From Oscillospiraceae bacterium HV4-5-C5C (GTDB lineage: Bacteria > Bacillota > Clostridia > Saccharofermentanales > Fastidiosipilaceae): a stretch of 64,000 nt of DNA. The DNA lies in the NCBI GenBank assembly GCA_012034405.1, contig JAAVLZ010000004.1, positions 62,001 to 126,000 of the forward strand, read 5' to 3'. Each line of letters opens with the position of its first letter. Position 1 is the stretch's first letter. The notes under the pieces were generated by a model that did not search any database, had not been told where the DNA came from, and was given only the letters and a program-made list of their open reading frames with translations. Positions 1-8,483 of the stretch are shown one piece after another. The position numbers and the translations under genes are program-made.

Positions 1-338
1 AAGACATGAACTTGCTGACAGTTTGCCCTGAAATTTATCAATCAGCTTCTGATAACCACGGTTGAAAAGGTGTTTGAATGGTCATGCTCAATCCTCCGCC
101 GGGGCAGCGTCGGCCAAAAACGGTGGTCCGGGAAACATGGCTGACATTGGCAATCACTTATTCCTGCTTCCTGTCACAAAATTGGATCAGGCTGAGAATG
201 ACCCCGGTGATACCGATGCCAGCAGACTACAACTTGAAACAACACAGCTGATGAGGCGAAGCTATTATTCAGGAGCCCCTAAGGTTACAATATTGCTCTG
301 AGCTTTACGGCCAGACTATGTGACAAAAGAGGATCAAT
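1..338. other. Left-edge non-coding stretch
   Basis: No gene can be supported here. A 79-codon open frame at 62-301 has no convincing ribosome binding site and a composition unlike the neighbouring genes. A TACAAT hexamer at 286-291, about 48 bases before the aldolase start, could be a -10 element for that gene, but no good -35 lies at the right distance. The first 100 bases are AT-richer than the rest and could be the edge of something outside the window. Confidence 0.4.
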
Positions 339-1364
339 ATGTACTGTTTCAACTCTGATTACCTGGAAGGGGCCCATCCCCGCATTCTGCAGCGCCTGGC
401 GGAAAGCAATCTGGTGCAGACACCCGGCTACGGCCTGGATCCGTACTGTGAAAGCGCCAGAGCTAAGATCCGGGCGGCTTGCCACTGCCCCGGCGCCGCT
501 GTCCATTTTTTAGCAGGCGGCACCCAGACCAACGCCACGGTCATCGGCGCCCTGCTGCGAAGTTATGAAGGGGTGCTGGCCGCGGATACCGCGCACATCA
601 ACGGTCATGAAGCCGGCGCTATTGAAAAAGGCGGTCATAAAGTTCTGACCCTGCCGGGCAAGGAAGGGAAGATCAGCGCGGAGCAGATCCGGGATTATCT
701 GGAAGCTTACCAGGCCGAACCCGCCCGGGAGCACCTGGTCCGTCCAGGTATGGTTTATATTTCTCAGCCCACAGAAATTGGCAGTCTGTATAGCAGCACT
801 GAATTAAGCGCGCTGGCCAACGTCTGTCATCACTATGGTCTGCCGCTCTACCTGGATGGCGCCCGCCTGGGTTATGGCCTGGCCGCCCTGACCAATGATG
901 TCGACCTGCCCTTTATTGCCCGTTGCTGCGACGCTTTTTATATCGGCGGCACCAAAGTCGGCGCGCTATTTGGCGAAGCGGTCGTCCTGCCTGAGCCCCG
1001 GCTCATCCCAGGCTTTTTCAGTATTATCAAACAAAACGGCGCATTAATGGCCAAAGGCCGGATCCTGGGTCTGCAGTTTGATACCCTGTTCACTGATGAT
1101 CTTTATCTGCAGATTTCCCGGCACGCTATTATACAGGCAGAACGCCTCAAGCAAGGGCTGCAGGCCAGGGACTGTCCTTTTTACTACGCCTCCCCCACGA
1201 ACCAGCAGTTCATAATTTTAAGTGAAGCTCAGGCTGACCGGCTCAGCCCCTATGTCTCCTGGGAGGACTGGCAAAAGCTGGACGAAAGCCACTCCGTGGT
1301 GCGGCTGGCTACCAGCTGGGCCACCCCGCCGGAGGCAGTCGATTGTTTGTTGTCCCGGTTTTAG
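339..1364 (+). CDS. Low-specificity L-threonine aldolase / beta-eliminating lyase family (PLP enzyme)
   Basis: This 341-residue protein belongs to the fold-type I PLP threonine aldolase family, which cleaves L-threonine or L-allo-threonine to glycine and acetaldehyde in the cytoplasm. Visible family features are the N-terminal 'FNSDYLEGAHPRI' segment, 'TQTNATVI' near residue 65, 'DTAHINGHEAGA' near 83-94, 'YLDGARLGYG' (Asp173 would bind the pyridine nitrogen) and 'YIGGTKVGALFGEA', whose Lys206 is the expected Schiff-base lysine. Length is typical of the family. The start is an ATG preceded by AAAGAGGA. It stands alone, convergent with the downstream EamA gene. Substrate specificity cannot be read from sequence; related enzymes act on phenylserine or other beta-hydroxy amino acids. 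Confidence 0.88.
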   Translation: MYCFNSDYLEGAHPRILQRLAESNLVQTPGYGLDPYCESARAKIRAACHCPGAAVHFLAGGTQTNATVIGALLRSYEGVLAADTAHINGHEAGAIEKGGHKVLTLPGKEGKISAEQIRDYLEAYQAEPAREHLVRPGMVYISQPTEIGSLYSSTELSALANVCHHYGLPLYLDGARLGYGLAALTNDVDLPFIARCCDAFYIGGTKVGALFGEAVVLPEPRLIPGFFSIIKQNGALMAKGRILGLQFDTLFTDDLYLQISRHAIIQAERLKQGLQARDCPFYYASPTNQQFIILSEAQADRLSPYVSWEDWQKLDESHSVVRLATSWATPPEAVDCLLSRF

Positions 1365-1427
1365 CTGGCGGCACCTTCAGGTACGGGAACCTGCCCGGAC
1401 TCTGACTGCTTAAACTGCGCTTAACCT

Positions 1428-1443
1428 GACCAGCGAACTGGTC
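1428..1443. terminator. Small perfect hairpin between convergent genes
   Basis: GACCAG, four-base loop CGAA, CTGGTC. It lies in the 114-bp gap between the convergent aldolase and EamA genes. There is no T tract on either side, so termination activity is only a guess from position. Confidence 0.25.
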
Positions 1444-1478
1444 TGAACGGCTGGCGCTATCTGCGCCGCCGGGGAGGC

Positions 1479-2348
1479 TCAGGCAGTCATAGTGGCGCTT
1501 CTGTCCGGCAACTGAGCCAGCACAATTGAAACAAACATCAGCAGGCAGCCCACCAGTTCAGCAGGACTCAGCTTCTGGCCCAGGATTACCCAGGCAGCCA
1601 GGGCCGCAAAAGCTGATTCCAGAGACATCGCCAGTGACGCTATGGTAGGGTTAACGCCCTTCTGGCCAATTATCTGCAAGGTGTAACCGACCCCTGAAGA
1701 TAAAATGCCTGCGTACAGGATGGAGGGTCCGGCCAGCTGAATGGCGGACCAGTCCGGGTTTTCTTTCAGCAGCATCCCTGAAGTTGATAGAACGGCAACG
1801 GTCAGAAACTGTATGCAGCTGATCGTGAGGCCATCAGTTGTCTGGCTGTAGTGATCGACCGTCAGGATGTGGCCGGAGAAGAGTAAGGCACACAGGAGCA
1901 CCATCCAATCACCGGCAGACAGGGCCAGGGTCATATGCGAAAGCAGATACAGGCCTACTAAAGACAGTGCGACACAGAACCAGATCCGGGCCGATACCCT
2001 CTTACGGTAGAGCAGAAAGGTCAGGAACGGCACAAATATGACATACAACGTCGTTATAAACCCGGCTTTGGCTACAGTTGTCTGTCCTACGCCTGCTTGC
2101 TGGAAATAACTGGCCGCAGTCAGCCACAGACCCAGCAGGACCCCGGCTTTCAGTTCCTGCCAGGTCAGGCGGCGCCGGCGGAATAAGGCTGCCGGCAGCA
2201 GGACCAGGCCACCCAGGTAGCTCCGTAGGGCCAGAAAGGTAAACGGGCCGACGTAGTCAGCTCCGACTTGCTGCGCCACAAAAGCACAGCCCCAGATAAG
2301 CGCGGTCAGGAGCAGCAAGAGCGTGTGCCGGATTTGTGTTGACTTCAT
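1479..2348 (-). CDS. EamA/DMT-family transporter
   Basis: A 289-residue, strongly hydrophobic protein with about ten predicted membrane segments arranged as two EamA repeats (roughly residues 8-135 and 148-280). Family hallmarks are 'LLLLTALIWGCAFVAQQVGADYVGPFTFLALR' in repeat one (split here by eye into shorter helices) and the closing helix of repeat two 'SLESAFAALAAWVILGQKLS', which matches the RhaT/EamA pattern. Members export or import small metabolites such as amino acids or nucleosides; the substrate cannot be deduced. The ATG is preceded by GGAGGTAAAG. It is a single-gene unit, transcribed toward the aldolase. Confidence 0.85.
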   Translation of the reverse strand: MKSTQIRHTLLLLLTALIWGCAFVAQQVGADYVGPFTFLALRSYLGGLVLLPAALFRRRRLTWQELKAGVLLGLWLTAASYFQQAGVGQTTVAKAGFITTLYVIFVPFLTFLLYRKRVSARIWFCVALSLVGLYLLSHMTLALSAGDWMVLLCALLFSGHILTVDHYSQTTDGLTISCIQFLTVAVLSTSGMLLKENPDWSAIQLAGPSILYAGILSSGVGYTLQIIGQKGVNPTIASLAMSLESAFAALAAWVILGQKLSPAELVGCLLMFVSIVLAQLPDRSATMTA

Positions 2349-2593
2349 CTTTACCTCCCTGTCCTGATCCTGGCAGACTACACCGTCCTCCCTGCCAGGT
2401 TGACCTGAAGGCTATACCGGCCAGACGGACACATCGACTGTAAATTTTACCATGATCAAAAGGGTCTGACACCTGGCCTGCGCTGGATTTGGGGCGCGGC
2501 GGCCAGGTTCCGCGGTTTCGTGCTCCACTCGCTGCTGACGGTCTTCCGGCAGAATCTGCTTGACAAACATGCAGCCAGACCTTAGTGTGGGTT

Positions 2594-2605
2594 TAGTTGA
2601 TACTA
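2594..2605. promoter_or_regulatory. Candidate MarR operator upstream of marR-ABC operon
   Basis: The inverted repeat TAGT-TGAT-ACTA lies 24 bases upstream of the MarR start codon. MarR proteins commonly repress their own operon through AT-rich palindromes containing TTGATA-like cores placed over the promoter. The arms are short, so this is a placement-based inference. Confidence 0.35.
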
Positions 2606-2628
2606 CATCTTTTTTGAGGAGGTTTCCC

Positions 2629-3102
2629 ATGGACGCTTCCAGACGCCAGATCACCAAAATAGCTCGTGAAGTCAGCAAATTCACGACCCGGATGCTTAAA
2701 ACTGATGGGGTCGGGCCCGCAGAATATGACTTTATCCATGTGGTGCGCAAGCATCCTGGTATTTCCCAGGCCGGTATCCGCTCGATTCTGACCCTGGATA
2801 AGGGGGCCTGTGCCCGCCGCACTGCCAGTCTGGAAAGCAAAGGTTTCCTGCGGCGGGAGGCAGACCCCGCCGATGGTCGCAGTCAGCGCCTTTATGCTAC
2901 CGCTGAAGCAGAACAGCTGAAACGCTCCAAAGCCAGTGTTGAAGCGTTGTATTACGCCTATCTTCTGGAGGGTTTATCCGCCGCTGAAGCTGATCAGTTC
3001 TGTCAGCTGCTGAATCAGCTATATCTTCGCTCCAAAGCTGAAAGTAAAGCAGATTTTCCGGAGCTTACCCACCGCTTTCAGACCGGTGAGGCGTCTTTAT
3101 GA
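2629..3102 (+). CDS. MarR-family transcriptional regulator
   Basis: A 157-residue winged-helix regulator starting at the ATG at 2629, chosen because AGGAGG precedes it at optimal spacing; an upstream in-frame ATG at 2560 has no such site. The wHTH region spans roughly residues 35-105, with 'HPGISQAGIRSILTLDKGACARRTASLESKGFLRREADPADGRSQRL': the recognition helix is followed by the DxRSxR wing typical of MarR. Its stop overlaps the next start by 4 bp, so it is co-translated with the ABC exporter pair and most likely represses that operon until a ligand, often a toxic compound, binds. Confidence 0.87.
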   Translation: MDASRRQITKIAREVSKFTTRMLKTDGVGPAEYDFIHVVRKHPGISQAGIRSILTLDKGACARRTASLESKGFLRREADPADGRSQRLYATAEAEQLKRSKASVEALYYAYLLEGLSAAEADQFCQLLNQLYLRSKAESKADFPELTHRFQTGEASL

Positions 3103-4895
3103 GCTCGGCCAAAGCGCCGGGAACCGCCTCCGTCCGTCCTGTTCCCCGGCCAGATCACCTCAGCTCATATTTTAAGCTGGCCTGGCGCTCTCTGACGCTG
3201 GTCACCGCTTCCGGTATTCTGTATAACGCGGGCCTGGTGGCCGGTCCCTATTTTGAAGGTCAGCTGGTCCAGTGCCTGTACGACATTATAAGCGGGCGGC
3301 AGACATTCCCGGCCATGCTGCGCCTGGCCGCAGCCTATCTGCTGGTCATCCTGACTGTGCAACTGCTGCGCAGCGTTAAGCGCTTTTACGTTCGCCGCTT
3401 CGCCAATCATACCAGCCGCAGCATGCGGCAGATGCTCTATAACAGTCTGGTCAATCTGGATCAGGCAAAGGCCGAGCAGCAGGATGTCGGCGTTCTGCTG
3501 ACCAAGGCCGTGGCAGACGTGGATGTCTGTACTGAGGGCATGCGGAAATTCACCACGGAGTTATTTGACACCGGTGTGGTTCTGATAGCTTATCTGGCCC
3601 TGCTTTTTTCCTATGACTGGCGTCTGACCCTGCTGTCAGCCGGGTTTACACCGCTGGCCTATCTGGGAGCGTCCTTACTCAGGCGCAAGGTAACCCGGGC
3701 TAACCTGGCTTATAAACAGAGTGCCGGCCGGTTGAACAGCGCAACGCTTGATCGGGTGGGCAATGCGCTGACCTACCGGGTATATGGCTGTGACCTGAAC
3801 CGTGACCAGGCGTATGAAGCGGCTCTGGGTAATTATGAAAAGATGGCAGCCCGGGCCAACTTCTGGGAAAACACCCCGCAGCCGCTGTATCACTGTATTG
3901 CCATGACCGGTATCATCTGGGTACTCTGGCTGGGCAGCCGCAATGTGACGGGCCAGGGCTGGCGTAATTGGGATCTGGCTGCCTTCACGACTTATTTGTC
4001 AGCCTTCGGCAAGATGGCGCTGAAGGCTTCCAGCGCGGCCAGGCTGTTCAACTCGGTGCAGAAGGCTCAGGTTTCCTGGGCCAGGATCAAGCCCCTCATG
4101 AAGCCCTGGATTCCACCGGCTCCGGCGCCGGAAGCCGCTGCCGCCGCTGCGCCTGAGTCCGGCCGGCAGCCGTTGCTGGACGTCCGGGAGCTGGCTTGCG
4201 CCTGGCCCGGTCATAAGCCCTTGCTTCAGGGGCTGAGCTTTTCCGTCCGCCCCGGTGAAATACTGGGCGTTACCGGTGCGGTAGCCTGCGGTAAATCACT
4301 GCTGGGTCTGACGCTGCTGGGAGAACTGCCCTATCAGGGCAGCGTACGCCTGGCCGGCCGGGAGCTTTGCCAGCTGGGTCAGGTTCAGCTGAATCAATGG
4401 CTTTCCTATATGGGGCATGATCCGGAACTGATGTCAGCGACCGTTACGGAGAATATCCGTATGGGACGGCCCGGGGCGATACAGCCTGCTCTGCGAGTGG
4501 CCGCTCTGGATAAGGATGTAGCTATGATGCAGGCGCAAGCTGATACGCCGGTCGGTCTCAGCGGTGTCCGCCTGTCCGGCGGGCAACAAGCCCGTCTGGC
4601 GCTGGCCCGTACCTGCTTTCGCGCCCGGCCGCTTCTGATTCTCGATGATCCGTTCGCGGCCGTTGATGCGCAAACTGAGACGGTTATATTCGGGCAGCTT
4701 CGCCAGCTGGCCCGCGAAGGCCACGGCATCCTCCTCCTCTCCCACCGGCTGCGGCTTTTTCCTCAGCTGGATCAGGTTCTGTTTCTGGAACAGGGGCAAG
4801 GAATGCTTTCCAGTCACCAGGCGCTGCTGCAAAGCTGCCCTTCCTATGCCAGAATTTATCAGGAACAAACCCGGCAGGGAGGCCAGGTCAAATGA
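3099..4895 (+). CDS. ABC exporter half-transporter, degenerate-site subunit
   Basis: A 598-residue fusion of an exporter-type membrane domain (about residues 25-320) and a nucleotide-binding domain. Walker A is 'GAVACGKS' starting at Gly393, the signature is a canonical 'LSGGQQ', and the H-loop is 'LSHRLR'. Walker B reads 'LLILDDPF': Asp517 stands where the catalytic glutamate is expected, which marks the degenerate half of heterodimeric exporters such as BmrC/BmrD and TM287/TM288. An Ala/Pro-rich linker (about residues 335-360) separates the domains. It overlaps marR and the partner subunit by 4 bp each. Multidrug or peptide export at the cytoplasmic membrane is likely; the substrate is unknown. 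Confidence 0.88.
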   Translation: MSSAKAPGTASVRPVPRPDHLSSYFKLAWRSLTLVTASGILYNAGLVAGPYFEGQLVQCLYDIISGRQTFPAMLRLAAAYLLVILTVQLLRSVKRFYVRRFANHTSRSMRQMLYNSLVNLDQAKAEQQDVGVLLTKAVADVDVCTEGMRKFTTELFDTGVVLIAYLALLFSYDWRLTLLSAGFTPLAYLGASLLRRKVTRANLAYKQSAGRLNSATLDRVGNALTYRVYGCDLNRDQAYEAALGNYEKMAARANFWENTPQPLYHCIAMTGIIWVLWLGSRNVTGQGWRNWDLAAFTTYLSAFGKMALKASSAARLFNSVQKAQVSWARIKPLMKPWIPPAPAPEAAAAAAPESGRQPLLDVRELACAWPGHKPLLQGLSFSVRPGEILGVTGAVACGKSLLGLTLLGELPYQGSVRLAGRELCQLGQVQLNQWLSYMGHDPELMSATVTENIRMGRPGAIQPALRVAALDKDVAMMQAQADTPVGLSGVRLSGGQQARLALARTCFRARPLLILDDPFAAVDAQTETVIFGQLRQLAREGHGILLLSHRLRLFPQLDQVLFLEQGQGMLSSHQALLQSCPSYARIYQEQTRQGGQVK

Positions 4896-6607
4896 ATAAG
4901 ACCGGGAAACTTGGCAGCATGGTCCGGCAGACCCTGAGACAGCAGCGACGGCTGAGCTGGGCTGCGGGCCTGATCATCCTGGCCAGTGTGCTGACTGCGC
5001 TGCTGCCGCCGCTGGCCCTGGAACGGATAGTAGACCGGTTGACAGCCGGCCAGGCGCTGACGCTGGCCCTGCCGCTGCTCTACTTTTGCCTGCTGGCGGC
5101 AGTGGATCTGCTGGAAGCCTGGCAGAACACCCTGATTACGGTTCTGGGACAGAAAGTTACCCACGCGCTGCGCACAGCCCTCTGCGCAAAGCTGAGCCGG
5201 CTGGAAGCTAAGTACTTCACCCAAAATGGACCGGCTGAGATCACCTCACGATTTGTCAATGACGTTGATACGGTTGATGATCTTTTCTCTGATGGAATTG
5301 TCAGTATGATGGCAGACAGCCTGAAAGTCCTGAGTATCCTGCTGGTGATCTTTTATAAAAGTCTGGGCCTGGGCCTGCTGGTGTCACTGGTCACCCCCGG
5401 GCTGTTTGCTCTGACCAGGCTGTTTCAAAAGCGCCTGCTCCGGGCCCAGCTGGATAACCGGATTGCCATCAGCCAGGTTAATCAGCACCTGCCGGAAACC
5501 CTGCATAACCTGCGGACCATTCGCAATCTGAACAGTCAGGGCTTTATGCAACTGAAATACGACCATTCCATTCAGGCAAGCTACCAGGCCTCAGACCGCT
5601 CCAATTTTTACGATTCTGTCTATTCTCCCATGATTGTCTGCAGCAGTACGGCTGTGACCTCGCTCATGATGTGCGCCGCGGCCAGCGGCAGCGATATGCA
5701 GCAGCTTTTTGGCTTGTCAGTCGGATCAGCTGTGGCCGTGATGGCCTATGTCAGCAGACTCTTCACGCCGTTGGAAAGTATCGGAATGGAAATCCAAAGT
5801 ATCCAGTCTGCGGTAGCCGGTGTGCGGCGGATCAATGAATTTCTGGCGGAAGCAGAGCGGCCAGGCTGCCCGGCTTCCGCCGGGCGTACCCAGCAGGCAG
5901 CCCCGTCAGCGGCTACCCGCGGCCTGGCTCCGGCGGCCCCTGCCCCGGTCAGCCGCTTCCAGCTGCCCCCGCCGGTGGTCATCTGCTTTGATCAGGTCAG
6001 CTTCAGTTATGACGGACAGACAGCCGTCCTGAAGGATTTCAGTCTGACGGTGCGGCAGGGCGAATCTGTCACGTTCAGCGGCCGCAGCGGCGCCGGTAAA
6101 AGTACGCTGTTCCGCCTGATCCTGGGGTTCTGGGAGCCACAGCAGGGGCAGGTCCTGATTATGGGGCAGAAAGCCAGTCAGATACCCGATCAAGCCAGAC
6201 GGGCCTTATTTGGCTACGTAGAACAAAGCTTCCACGCGGTTCCCGGTACGATTGCGGATCAGATCAGCCTCTTTGATCAGGACCTGAAACCAGAGCAGCT
6301 GCGCTGGGCCAGCCGGCTGGCGGGGCTGGACGGGAGCATAAACAAGCTGCCCCGGGGTTATCAGACGCCCTTTAGTCCGGCGCTTTTTTCCCAGGGGCAG
6401 CTGCAGCTACTGGCGATTGCCCGCGCGATCGCGGCCCAGCCGCAGATCCTGTTATTCGATGAAATGACGGCTAATATGGATAGTGAAACGGAGCGGCAAG
6501 TGTTGATGGCGCTGGACCGGGCCAGCCGGGGACGGACGGTGCTGTCTATTTCCCACCGGCAGCAACAGCACGCTGACCGTCGGATCCTGCTCCGGCAGTG
6601 CCCTTGA
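4892..6607 (+). CDS. ABC exporter half-transporter, catalytic-site partner
   Basis: A 571-residue partner of the preceding subunit. The membrane domain covers about residues 15-310; an Ala/Pro-rich linker follows; Walker A is 'GRSGAGKST' and Walker B 'LLFDEMTANMD' keeps the catalytic Glu524. Its signature is altered to 'FSQGQ'. Combined with the partner's intact LSGGQ and missing glutamate, one ATP site would be fully consensus and the other doubly degenerate, the expected pattern of a heterodimer. The protein ends about ten residues after the H-loop ('SISHRQQQ'), some 30 residues shorter than usual, so a late truncation is possible. ATGA overlap with the upstream gene. Confidence 0.86.
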   Translation: MNKTGKLGSMVRQTLRQQRRLSWAAGLIILASVLTALLPPLALERIVDRLTAGQALTLALPLLYFCLLAAVDLLEAWQNTLITVLGQKVTHALRTALCAKLSRLEAKYFTQNGPAEITSRFVNDVDTVDDLFSDGIVSMMADSLKVLSILLVIFYKSLGLGLLVSLVTPGLFALTRLFQKRLLRAQLDNRIAISQVNQHLPETLHNLRTIRNLNSQGFMQLKYDHSIQASYQASDRSNFYDSVYSPMIVCSSTAVTSLMMCAAASGSDMQQLFGLSVGSAVAVMAYVSRLFTPLESIGMEIQSIQSAVAGVRRINEFLAEAERPGCPASAGRTQQAAPSAATRGLAPAAPAPVSRFQLPPPVVICFDQVSFSYDGQTAVLKDFSLTVRQGESVTFSGRSGAGKSTLFRLILGFWEPQQGQVLIMGQKASQIPDQARRALFGYVEQSFHAVPGTIADQISLFDQDLKPEQLRWASRLAGLDGSINKLPRGYQTPFSPALFSQGQLQLLAIARAIAAQPQILLFDEMTANMDSETERQVLMALDRASRGRTVLSISHRQQQHADRRILLRQCP

Positions 6608-6619
6608 CACTTTGAAAGC

Positions 6620-6645
6620 GGCCGGGACTGCCGGGCAGTCCGGCC
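6620..6645. terminator. Strong GC-rich hairpin between convergent operons
   Basis: The arms GGCCGG-g-ACTGCC and GGCAGTCCGGCC pair over 12 bp with one bulged G and a minimal loop. The hairpin sits between the end of the rightward ABC operon and the end of the leftward hydrogenase operon and could serve both. No long T tract follows in either direction. Confidence 0.45.
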
Positions 6646-6692
6646 ACTGATGCTCAGGCTGGCGCAGTCAGCGCTTGATCGCGACCACGGCG

Positions 6693-7016
6693 CTACTGCG
6701 GCTTAGCTGAGCGCTTCAGTGCTTGCCTGACCACGCCTCTGGGGTCTTTAAGCAGTAAGATAGCCAACCAGATCAGCAGACCTAAGGCTGTCACGGATAA
6801 ACCTAAGAACAGCTCGTTCAGCAGGTCAGCCGGCGCCGGATTAAAGTAAGCAGATTTCAACTCCGCAAATTCAAAAATCGCGTCCACCAGCCACATCAGA
6901 GACGCTCCCCAGTATATCAGGCTGAGCGTTCCCATTTTCAGCTCATCCTGCGGCGCATGCTTATACCAGATAACCGTGCTGATAATCGCCGCAAAGACCG
7001 TCACCAGCAAGGTCAT
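6693..7016 (-). CDS. Small conserved membrane protein at the end of the hydrogenase operon
   Basis: A 107-residue protein with about three membrane helices (near residues 2-18, 28-48 and 68-88) and a basic C-terminal tail. I do not recognise a named family. It starts at an ATG that overlaps the stop of the preceding membrane protein by 4 bp and is the last gene of the hyp-hydrogenase run. 'GTLSLIYWGASLMWLVDAIFEF' is the most distinctive stretch. Position suggests an accessory or anchoring subunit for the membrane-bound hydrogenase, but this is inferred from context only. Confidence 0.7.
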   Translation of the reverse strand: MTLLVTVFAAIISTVIWYKHAPQDELKMGTLSLIYWGASLMWLVDAIFEFAELKSAYFNPAPADLLNELFLGLSVTALGLLIWLAILLLKDPRGVVRQALKRSAKPQ

Positions 7017-7471
7017 GACAGGCCTCCTGCCTGGCTCCGGGTCAGGTCAGCATCAGCCTGAGCACGGTTGCTGCGCTTTTCCAGCACATGCGCCGCCAGC
7101 AGCATGAAACCCCAGGCAGCTGTTACCAGCAGCGCCATGCTGACACCAACCGTCGCCATTTCATGCAGCATCGCGGCCCGGTCTGACGGGTCCGCCGCAG
7201 CAGTCAAAAAAGGGAACCAGGGCACGACTTCACCATGCCATACATGCTCAAAAGCCAGCAGCGCGCTGCCTCCCCAGAGCAGCTTATTCAGCCAGCCCAG
7301 TTTACGGGAAAATGGTATGACCGCCTCGCTCTTAGCAGACCCGCTCTCAGCAGGCTGGCCAGTTGCAGCAGCCTGCTCAGCGGGCAGGCTGGCCAGCTCT
7401 CTGCGCCGTACGGCGCGCGTGGCTGCCGTCGTGGCAATTGCCTCCAGTGTCGGAACAATAAAACAAGCCAT
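7013..7471 (-). CDS. Conserved membrane protein linked to the hydrogenase operon
   Basis: A 152-residue protein starting 'MACFIVPTLEAIATTAATRAV', with AAAGGAGAG before the ATG. An Ala/Ser-rich polar segment (about residues 25-52) is followed by 'RKLGWLNKLLWGGSALLAFEHVW' and two further hydrophobic stretches near 60-90 and 103-127. The HVWHGEVVPWFPF loop contains two histidines and aromatic residues next to the membrane. I recall similar proteins of unknown function in anaerobes but cannot assign a family. It is coupled (ATGA) to the next small membrane protein and lies 14 bp after the maturation protease gene. A role in the hydrogenase is inferred from operon position. Confidence 0.72.
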   Translation of the reverse strand: MACFIVPTLEAIATTAATRAVRRRELASLPAEQAAATGQPAESGSAKSEAVIPFSRKLGWLNKLLWGGSALLAFEHVWHGEVVPWFPFLTAAADPSDRAAMLHEMATVGVSMALLVTAAWGFMLLAAHVLEKRSNRAQADADLTRSQAGGLS

Positions 7472-7485
7472 AGTAACTCTCTCCT

Positions 7486-8103
7486 TTAAATATGTTGTTC
7501 ATTATACTGTGATTTCAGCCGGTCAGATGTTTCAGCAGGGTTTATCCTGTTCCCGTTCCTCCCGGCAATTGTCTCCGCAGGCTGACTCATGACTGCAGTC
7601 AGTTCCTGTACCAGGCTTTCCGTACCGGTTTTCACCCTGGGGTCCATCCCGATGCCCTGTGCCACTGAGACAGGCTGTATGCCAATGTAGGCCGTTCGGC
7701 AGCCGCAGGTCTGTTCAATATAACTCAGTGTAACCGGCAAGGGGAGCATATGGGTAGAAAACGTAGCGCCGGTGATGTCGTCCGGACTCAGGATAGCACA
7801 ACTACCCGGAGCCAGGCTCATCCCGGCTGCGTCCAGTACAATGACGGCATCCGGCCGGAAAGAGCGGATGACCCCCACCAGATTTTCCGGCGCCGTCCCA
7901 CCTTCAATCGCCAGGAAAGGCAGGCGCGCAGCGGACAGACCCGCCTGTTCAGTCAGCAGGCGGGCGGCATAGGAGCCGGCATAATCATCCCGGCGCAGTT
8001 CAGATCCGACACCCAGCAGGACAGTGCGGGCCAGGGGCGGCAGTAGCGGCCGGAGGGCGCGGGCAACACCGCGGGCCAGGGAACTTAAATCAGGACTGCT
8101 CAT
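7486..8103 (-). CDS. [NiFe] hydrogenase maturation protease, HycI/HyaD type
   Basis: A 205-residue endopeptidase that removes the C-terminal tail of the hydrogenase large subunit once nickel is in place. Family signatures are 'LLGVGSELRRDDYAG' near residues 29-43 (the GxGxxLxxDD motif whose Asp binds nickel), 'PDAVIVLDAAGM' near 84-95 and 'FSTHMLPLP' near 115 (the metal-binding His region). The last 40 residues are polar and probably unstructured. It overlaps the ferredoxin gene by 4 bp. The large subunit encoded at 9430-11361 ends in a 54-residue tail after its last nickel-binding cysteine, the expected substrate. Confidence 0.88.
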   Translation of the reverse strand: MSSPDLSSLARGVARALRPLLPPLARTVLLGVGSELRRDDYAGSYAARLLTEQAGLSAARLPFLAIEGGTAPENLVGVIRSFRPDAVIVLDAAGMSLAPGSCAILSPDDITGATFSTHMLPLPVTLSYIEQTCGCRTAYIGIQPVSVAQGIGMDPRVKTGTESLVQELTAVMSQPAETIAGRNGNRINPAETSDRLKSQYNEQHI

Positions 8104-8483
8104 AACTCAATTTTCAGGCCGTCACGGGAGAAATTGGACAAGTCAGATTCTGAGGTGACGACGATGTCTTTTTTAGGGCAGGTATCCGCGCACTGGCCGC
8201 AAAATATACATTTGCCGGTATCCAGATATGCATGCATGTCCCGGTCCTGTTTGGTTCCCTTATTGACAATCGTGATTGCGCCGGTCGGACAGTCTTTCAT
8301 ACACAGGCCACAACCGATACAAAGCAGCGGGTCATACTTGATCAGCCCGCGGCAGCGCTTATCCAGCGTGTACTTACCGCCGATATATTTGATGGTAGCC
8401 GGATGAGAAAAAAGATTATGGACTGCTGCTCCGGAAATACGGCCAGGATGAGTCCGGCCGGGCTTGCGTTTGAAGACACTCAT
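8100..8483 (-). CDS. Two-[4Fe-4S] ferredoxin-like hydrogenase subunit (HycF/EchF/NuoI type)
   Basis: A 127-residue polyferredoxin subunit that would pass electrons from soluble ferredoxin toward the small subunit. It has two complete CxxCxxCxxxCP motifs: Cys55, 58, 61, 65 and Cys92, 95, 98, 102. The N-terminal 40 residues, including 'HNLFSHPATIKYIGGKYTL', match the NuoI-like lead-in that docks the protein on the membrane arm. It is overlapped by 4 bp on both sides (NuoH-like gene and protease gene), so it is tightly coupled. Confidence 0.9.
   Translation of the reverse strand: MSVFKRKPGRTHPGRISGAAVHNLFSHPATIKYIGGKYTLDKRCRGLIKYDPLLCIGCGLCMKDCPTGAITIVNKGTKQDRDMHAYLDTGKCIFCGQCADTCPKKDIVVTSESDLSNFSRDGLKIEL

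Noticed and set aside
62-301. 79-codon ORF at the left edge
   Set aside because: No ribosome binding site, no recognisable motif, composition unlike nearby genes.
2412-2840. 142-codon minus-strand ORF over the marR start
   Set aside because: Overlaps the marR gene, which has a ribosome binding site and clear homology; no motif in the antisense product.
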